Source: Lophium mytilinum (taxonomy: Eukaryota; Ascomycota; Dothideomycetes; Mytilinidiales; Mytilinidiaceae). Taken from it: a DNA stretch of 64,000 bases. The notes beneath the pieces are model-generated. The model did not search any database. It was not told the DNA's origin and saw nothing but the letters and a program-made list of their open reading frames with translations. The stretch spans positions 1,852,830 through 1,916,829 of the forward strand of contig MU004187.1 of the NCBI GenBank assembly GCA_010093605.1. Reading direction: 5' to 3'. This document shows, one piece after another, positions 57,941 to 64,000 of this stretch (position 1 is its first letter; every line of letters begins with the position of its first letter). A program made the translations under genes and the position numbers.

Positions 57941-59477
57941 ACTAAGACAGACTGGAGGTGGCGTGAATATGCGGTGGTTGACAGGTGAGGATAGAAAGCG
58001 AGAGCGAGAACTGAGGATCTTTGGAGTTGGAAACGGAAAAGTTAAGCGCATACATGGAGTATTTGTTACCTTCTCTTATGTCTTCTCCTGGTCTTACCTT
58101 GCTGGCATTTACGAAACTCATGAACAGCTTTGCATTCTTTTTGGTTTTCGTTTCTCCATGCTCTACTTTGTTCTTCCTGTCCTGCGTACATTTGCATTGG
58201 GGAGCTCCTCGATGCATTTTATCTCTACCCTCAACTCCCATATATGGCTTTTGTTTGTTCTTGTTTCCTTACGTACAATCCATGATGGGTGCCGGTTCAT
58301 CCCCACGATTTTATGATACGATATCACGACTTACGAGCGAGTGTTTGAATGTACATAGACATACGTTAATAAAAACTACTCTTCTGTCTACGCAACCTGC
58401 CTGACGTTATATACCATGCTTGTATCCCAGAACTTGAAATTTCGAGTTCCAAAGCAAGATTCTAAGGCATGTAAGTCCTGGTCAATCATGCATCCGTCAG
58501 CTGCCTCTGTCTGTGCAGACCAACAGCCATATCACACCAGACCATCGCCCAAAGCATCGCAACGACGACAGAGACCCTACCTTGAAGCTTCTGGAGTTCA
58601 CACAGTGGGTCAAGACTGACATCAACCCAGACCCTTCCCTGCCTCACCACCACCAACACGACCCACCCACCGGTCGCGACCCCGACCTCGCTCCAGCACC
58701 ACGTCCATCCACCGGAGAAAACTCGCCCGTCAACAGATCTACCTAACCCAGAGCCAGCATCGTGGGGGATATTCACCCTGCATAACTTCGGCGGGCGACC
58801 AGCCGCGCCGTGTCCGAAACCGTTGAGACCTGCAGCTCGGCCCGCAGTCAGTCTCGATCAATAATCGGATTCATTCGAGATGAAGGAATCCGTGAAGTCG
58901 GAGTCTTTGGCGCTAGTGTTGGTCGCACTTCGTCGCCCCGTGAGCTGGCAGCGTCTGACTGGCTGCTGCTGGACCCTGTAACCGCACTCGCGGGTTGATT
59001 GGAGTGACTTGCGTTTGTTTCGGTTGGAGGGTTTAAAGATATTTTGAGGTGAGACTTCGTGGTGCCAGTCGTCGGGAGGGGAGGGGGGTGGCGGAATGGC
59101 GTGCTTTGGTAAGTGGTGGGGAAAGGGTAGGGATGTATTGGGGTTTCAGAGACGGGTTATTGGGCTTGGAGCTGAGGTGTTCTAGATTGTCGAGGGAAGA
59201 GAGTGAAAAAGCAAAGCGCAGAAGAGGCAATATAGGTGTACTTCTGTGTGATCTAAGAAGTGGCAGTATGCTATATGATGGATGATCAGGCTTCGCCAAA
59301 TGCACAATGAAATCGCTGACTTCGCAACAGTAGAATCTCGTCGAGGTCATGAATCATTATCATTTTGATTGGGCTGAGGTGTATTCACTTCCGCCTTAGC
59401 CTTCAAATACACGCCCCTTTTTCAATACCAGGCTGACAGGCACCTCGTTGGTGCAGCCTCTCGAGCAATGCTCACGC
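57941..59477. other. intergenic region, no supported gene
   Basis: About 1.5 kb. At 58416-58746 there is a good donor (GTAAGT, 58471) and acceptor (TGTGCAG), and a 77-codon hydrophilic frame (QTNSHITPDHRPKHRNDD), but the upstream exon does not stay in phase. The rest holds only short unsupported frames. Confidence 0.35.
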
Positions 59478-60520
59478 TCAATCGTCTTCGTGGACGACCG
59501 CCATGTCCAGCACTTCGGCCCGGCCACGTCCTTTTGTTTGGCTTCCAATGAACTCCGTAAGCGCCTTGTACGCACCAGGCTCGACAAAGCCAGTAACCTC
59601 CCACTCGTCCCCTGCAACGTCTTGCTTTTCGGTCTCCTCGACGTAGCTCAGGATACGGTCTTTCACAGTACCATGTGCTTTCTCCTCGCCATCTGCGCTC
59701 TCCCCACCAGCCTTCGGAGGAGCCTTGACTGACTGCTTCAAGATGGGGGTAGGGCATGTTATCCTCAGCCTCATGCGAGCCCTCGACACGGGGATTGGCT
59801 GGTGAGCAATCAGAGCCTTCATCGCGTCCAAAGCCTGAGACTTAGCCGACTTCGTTGTGACCACGCCAGTCCACTTCGGTAGCTCTTTCGCTTTTCCTTT
59901 CGCCTCAGTAGCAGTAGCATCGTCGGCTGTCTTTGCAGCAGCATCGCTTGATGCCGCATTCGCCTTTGCTTCGGCCTGCTGGGTCTGTATCTGGGAGCTG
60001 AGCTGGTCCAGGGCCTTGTCTATCATGCCGGTCGTGTAGACTCGCTTTGTCGTTGGGTCTACCAGTTTGCCAGCGACGATGTCGATGACCTCGTTGTGGA
60101 TTCTCTCGAGTTGTGCATGCCTCTCCTTTTCTCCGACTTGGAGCTCGCCCTTGTTCAGTATTTCGAGTATGATGTCGTTCATCGGTGTCTTTGCTCCAAA
60201 GGACTTCGCGAGGTCCTGGTGCGGTGCGGCTTGGCCTTTGCTGACTGAGAGAAAGACATTGGGGATCTGGAGGACATTGTCGAGGTCCTTTTCTATGCCG
60301 CTCCTCCATTCGAGGACCTTGTTCTTGTAGCAGGCTATCTCGTAACGCTTCTTCCCTGACCAGGAATTAGAAGTGAACATCAAGAAGTATAGAACTGTTC
60401 TTACCCTTCTTCATCCGCACCAGAGACACATTTGTGAGCTTAATCTGGTTGGAAGGCTAACAGTGTCAGCTGGATAGACACAAGGAATGAGGTGCTATCT
60501 AATACCTGATTGATAGGCAT
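59478..60520 (-). CDS. sdo1: ribosome maturation protein Sdo1 / SBDS
   Basis: Releases Tif6/eIF6 from new 60S subunits with the GTPase Efl1. Exons 60520-60506 (MPINQ), 60456-60405 and 60355-59478 (introns 49 nt each), 314 residues. Motifs: [58 protein letters not shown] (N-terminal FYSH-type domain), FGAKTPMNDIILEILNKGELQVGEKER, and IHNEVIDIVAGKLVDPTTKRVYTTGMIDKALDQL. An Ala/Lys/Thr-rich insertion (about residues 155-195) separates this from the third domain (WTGVVTTKSAKSQALDAMKALIAHQPIPVSRARMRLRI), and an extra C-terminal extension follows. Hence it is longer than yeast Sdo1 (250). Confidence 0.94.
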
Positions 60521-61148
60521 TATGAATGGTTTCTCTTGTGTTAATTGTATTGTATCTGTGAGATGGGATGACTTTTGGTGGGGTGAAAATAGAGAGGGGT
60601 ACTACTGTTCACTGGGCGCGTCACAAGGCTCTCCGCTGGCACTCTGCAGGAGCGACTGACTCACAATACCTACCTACTACTGTACTAAACTCGCTCGGAA
60701 ACTACAGTCTAGACTTCCGCTACTATCGACACGGACAGGTGCAACTCAGACAGCGTGCGTGCCATCGGGGTAGGCAGGTGAAACAACTCGATGCCTGGTC
60801 TGCCTGGTCGCGTTCCTGACCAAGGCAGGGCAGCGAGTCAGGCACCATCTTTGGTGGCTGGGGGTCACGAGTCGGGCTTAGCAGCTTCCCGATAAGCGGC
60901 CATCGGCCATCGGCGGCGGCGTCATCATCTGGTTGCCTTTGACAACACCTTCCATCTCTTATCCATCCTCATCCTCTCCATACACTCTTCCCATCCATCT
61001 TGCCCATTCTCCACTGTGCTCTTCATCATCTGAGGGGCTCCATTGTACACGTTTCTTTCACACATCCATCCTGATCGTTTCCAAGAGAGCTCCCAGCTGC
61101 CAGCGTTTAGAGCTCCGGAAGCTCCCCTAGCCGCCCATCGCCACCATC
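60521..61148. other. shared promoter region of sdo1 and carboxypeptidase Y
   Basis: About 630 bp between divergent start codons. No other gene seen; pyrimidine-rich near 60.95-61.1 kb on the carboxypeptidase side. Confidence 0.5.
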
Positions 61149-62878
61149 ATGAAGGTCGCGGCATCGTCTCTGCTCATCGGAGCAGCTTCTGCGGCTCTCA
61201 TGCCGCAGCAGCAGCCTCTTCAGCTCCCCAAGGTCCTCACTGAGTCGACAAAGGAGTCATGGCTGAAGCCACTGCACAACCTAGAGGAGTCACTGAAGTC
61301 TCTCTCCGCCGACGCACGCGCCGTCTGGGACGAGGTTGCCTTGATGTTCCCCCAGTCGTTCGAGCAGGCCAACTTCTTTTCGCCGTCGAAGCCACACACA
61401 CGCAAGCCTGACACGCATTGGGATCACATCATCAAGGGTGCTGATGTCCAGAGCGTGTGGGTTGAGAACGCCAACGGCGAGAAGGAGAGGGACGTTGATG
61501 GAAGGCTGGAAAGCTACAATCTCCGGACCAAGAAGGTCGACCCCAAGGCGCTGAATGTCGATAAGGTCAAGCAGTACAGCGGCTACCTCGACGATGAGGA
61601 AGACGACAAGCATCTATTTTACTGTATGTATACCATCAAACATCCAGTAGTATCATGCTAACAATGCTGTTAGGGTTCTTCGAGTCTCGAAATGACCCCA
61701 AGAACGACCCCGTGGTTCTCTGGTTGAATGGTGGCCCAGGCTGCTCGTCCCTTACCGGCCTGTTCATGGAACTCGGCCCCTCCTCCATCAACAAGAAGGT
61801 CGAAACTGTATACAATGACTACTCCTGGAACAGCAATGCTTCAGTCATCTTCTTGGATCAGCCCGTCAATGTTGGATTCTCCTACTCTGGTGGGTCAGTG
61901 AGCAATACTGTTGCTGCAGGCAAGGATGTCTATGCGCTCCTCACCCTGTTCTTCAAGCAGTTCCCCGAGTATGCTACTCAGGACTTCCACATTGCTGGCG
62001 AGTCGTATGCCGGCCATTACATCCCAGTCTTCACTTCCGAGATCCTGTCCCACAAGAAGACCAACATCAACCTCAAGTCGGTCCTCATTGGCAACGGTCT
62101 TACCGATGGTCTTACGCAGTACGAATACTACAAGCCAATGGCTTGCGGTGACGGAGGATGGCCCGCTGTTCTCGATGAGAGCGAATGCCAGGCTATGGAC
62201 AACGCCTACCCCCGCTGTGCCAACTTGATCCAGCAATGTTACGACTCCGAGAGCGTCTGGTCTTGTGTTCCTGCTTCGATCTACTGCAACAACGCCATGA
62301 TTGGCCCCTACCAACGCACTGGCCAGAACGTCTACGATGTCCGCGGCAAATGCGAGGGTGGCAGTCTGTGCTACAACGATCTTGAGTGGATCACCTCCTA
62401 CCTCAACAAGGCTGAAGTTCAGGAGGCTCTTGGCGCTGAGGTCTCGTCCTATGAGAGCTGCAACTTCGACATCAACCGTAACTTCCTCTTCCAGGGTGAC
62501 TGGATGAAGCCATTCCACCGTCTTGTTCCCGGTATCCTCGAGAAGATCCCCGTTCTCATCTACGCTGGTGATGCTGACTACATCTGTATGTATCCCCATT
62601 TTCAACCATACTACGCAAAGCTAACAATCACAGGCAACTGGCTCGGTAACCAAGCCTGGGCTGAGGCGCTCGAGTGGCCCGGTCAGAAGGCTTACAACAA
62701 GGAGAAGATGGCCGACCTCATCCTTAGCGACTCCGACAAGAAGATTGGTGCATTCAAGGCTAGCGGCAACTTCAGCTTCATGCAGCTCCACGCTGGTGGC
62801 CACATGGTTCCCCATGACCAACCTGAGGCGAGCTTGGACTTCTTCAACAGGTGGTTGTCTGGTGAGTTCTGGGCGTGA
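61149..62878 (+). CDS. cpyA: vacuolar serine carboxypeptidase Y
   Basis: Serine carboxypeptidase (peptidase family S10) that trims peptides in the vacuole. Exons 61149-61623, 61674-62585 and 62634-62878, 543 residues, as in Aspergillus CpyA. The signal peptide is [18 protein letters not shown]; the propeptide contains [11 protein letters not shown], similar to the vacuolar sorting QRPL region of yeast. The mature enzyme starts near QYSGYLDDE. Catalytic residues are Ser269 ([10 protein letters not shown]), Asp458 ([10 protein letters not shown]) and His519 ([11 protein letters not shown]). [12 protein letters not shown] forms the oxyanion hole; many Cys support disulphides; N-glycosylation sites include NAS and NFS. 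Divergent from sdo1. Confidence 0.96.
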
Positions 62879-63539
62879 AAACCTAATGAATTATTTTTAT
62901 AGGCTCGCTTTGGAAAGGAAAGGTTGGAGGGATTGATGGACTGTGAGTTTCGAGTACTGAGGTTCCTACGAGTCCTTGAGATTTTCGATGTCTGAATGAT
63001 TATCACGCTTGTCCAGTGTGAGATTGGAAGAAATTAAATTCGTTAAATCTACTTGCATCTTTCCATGCTCTCCACGTTTATTTGTACGCGATGTGCTGTT
63101 GACGGAGAACTGATCTCACCAAACTCCATTTCCATTTCCGAACAGGATTATATGAGGTGTGACATCGAGCAAGGACTAAGAGGACTTGAGCTCGCGGTGG
63201 TACCAATCTGAGCGTGGGATTAAGAATGGGTATGTTCCTATGTTCCGTGACCCTGAGAAACTGCTAAGCTCAGCAAGTGGAAAGCTTGTTTCATTGGAGC
63301 ACGAAGAGGTATCTTTGGCGCTGCACCGCGAAATGTTGTCAAGAGTTCCCGGGTCGTTACTATTTCGCCCAATCGGTCAAATGCAATCAAAGATTCAGTT
63401 TTGGAGCAGGTTTGTATAACTATGCAGTGCGTCATCATTTAGACCTCGAGGCACACTTATATTGTGAAGGCGGAAGATGGAATCTGGGCACAGTGGAAGC
63501 ACTTTTTCACATCTCGCATCTACCAACTCGTTGGCCATA
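62879..63539. other. intergenic region, no gene seen
   Basis: 3' flank of carboxypeptidase Y. Short frames of 66-87 codons on both strands have no support. Confidence 0.4.
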
Positions 63540-64000
63540 ATGCCTACCTACGCGCTACTCGGTGCCACCGGTTCAACAGGCAGCGCCGTCATCCGGCATC
63601 TCAACGCTCCTCCTCCAGCAAATCTCTCACTGAACATCTACGTCCGTTCAAAGACAAGCTCCTATCACAGCACCCGGATATCTCAGGCAGGAGCAACTAC
63701 ATAATCACCGAGGGAACCCTATCTGACACCACTGCACTACAAACGTGTTTGAGGGGTGCCGATGTCATCATTTGCTGCCCGGCTCCCAGCTTTGCTGGCT
63801 CTGGTCTCTCATACCATTGCTCTGGTCCACCAATTAAGGAGTCATAGGAAGTTCGATAGGTCGGCCGTAGATGCACCGTGAGATGGGACATAGATATTCC
63901 GCTTAAAAACAGGTATTCTCACAATTCTATCGGAATCAACGAAACCATGCCAGACATGAGCATCGCGCAAGACAGCGCGAACGCAATCATCAGTGCTTTA
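63540..64000 (+). pseudogene. broken NmrA-like NAD(P)-binding protein, truncated by window edge
   Basis: ATG at 63540 starts MPTYALLGATGSTGSAVIRHL, with the GxTGxxG dinucleotide motif of NmrA-like atypical short-chain dehydrogenases. The frame breaks at about 63645-63652: after NIYVRSK the family-like sequence DKLLSQHPDISGRSNYIITEGTLSDTTALQTCLRGADVIIC continues one frame over, as if one A were missing from an A run. About 150 bp of unrelated, stop-containing sequence then interrupts before INETMPDMSIAQDSANAIISAL resumes at 63930-64000 in the same second frame. The gap could be an intron or insertion. A sequencing error could explain only the first break. Confidence 0.55.

Noticed and set aside
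58416-58746. Small two-exon gene with GTAAGT donor and TGTGCAG acceptor
   Set aside because: The upstream exon is out of phase with the longer downstream frame, and the in-phase version has a stop.

Overview
This window is nuclear DNA of a filamentous ascomycete (Pezizomycotina). Genes lie on both strands without operons. Introns are short, mostly 44-130 nt GT..AG with CTAAC/CTGAC-like branch sites. Many products are fungal: a Zn(II)2Cys6 factor, a CPS1/Dip2-type adenylate-forming protein, an AA11-like LPMO, vacuolar carboxypeptidase Y and a DUF1989 protein. A Dothideomycete-like origin is a guess; nothing in the sequence proves it.

Layout. 0-5 kb: end of an unknown gene, an AmdS-type amidase (+) and a seven-exon glutamate decarboxylase (-). 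6.6-9.8 kb: a Zn2Cys6 regulator (-), followed by a GC-rich 3.9 kb interval with no convincing gene. 13.7-18.4 kb: adenine deaminase, a tiny protein, a coiled-coil protein and a DUF1989 protein. 18.7-20.8 kb: 2-isopropylmalate synthase (-), with a last exon that unspliced reading misses. 22.0-23.3 kb: a decayed cytochrome P450. 23.8-31.8 kb: a peroxisomal (SKL) acyl-CoA thioesterase (-) and the large CPS1/Dip2-like gene (+). 32.3-33.7 kb: a Pol III-like unit and a 338 bp MITE with TA duplication. 34.9-39.1 kb: ferric reductase (+) and AA11-like LPMO (-). 40.3-45.5 kb: DUF7053 protein, secreted repeat protein, BRCT protein and SET-domain protein. 46.8-50.8 kb: Rse1/SF3b3 (-). 51.6-54.8 kb: three unrecognised genes. 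55.5-62.9 kb: ribosomal protein S18 (+), an unknown protein (+), Sdo1/SBDS (-) and carboxypeptidase Y (+). The right edge holds a frameshifted NAD(P)-binding gene.

The genes are mostly core metabolism (leucine, GABA/glutamate, purine salvage, amide hydrolysis), RNA and ribosome biology (Rse1, S18, Sdo1) and secretion/vacuole. I see no biosynthetic cluster, defence island or clear new system. The most unusual items are the P450 relic, the MITE, the Pol III-like unit, paired CACGTG motifs in several intergenic regions, a possible GC-AG intron, and the unexplained GC-rich interval. Exon joins were worked out by eye from splice signals, phase and family similarity, and have not been tested against transcripts.
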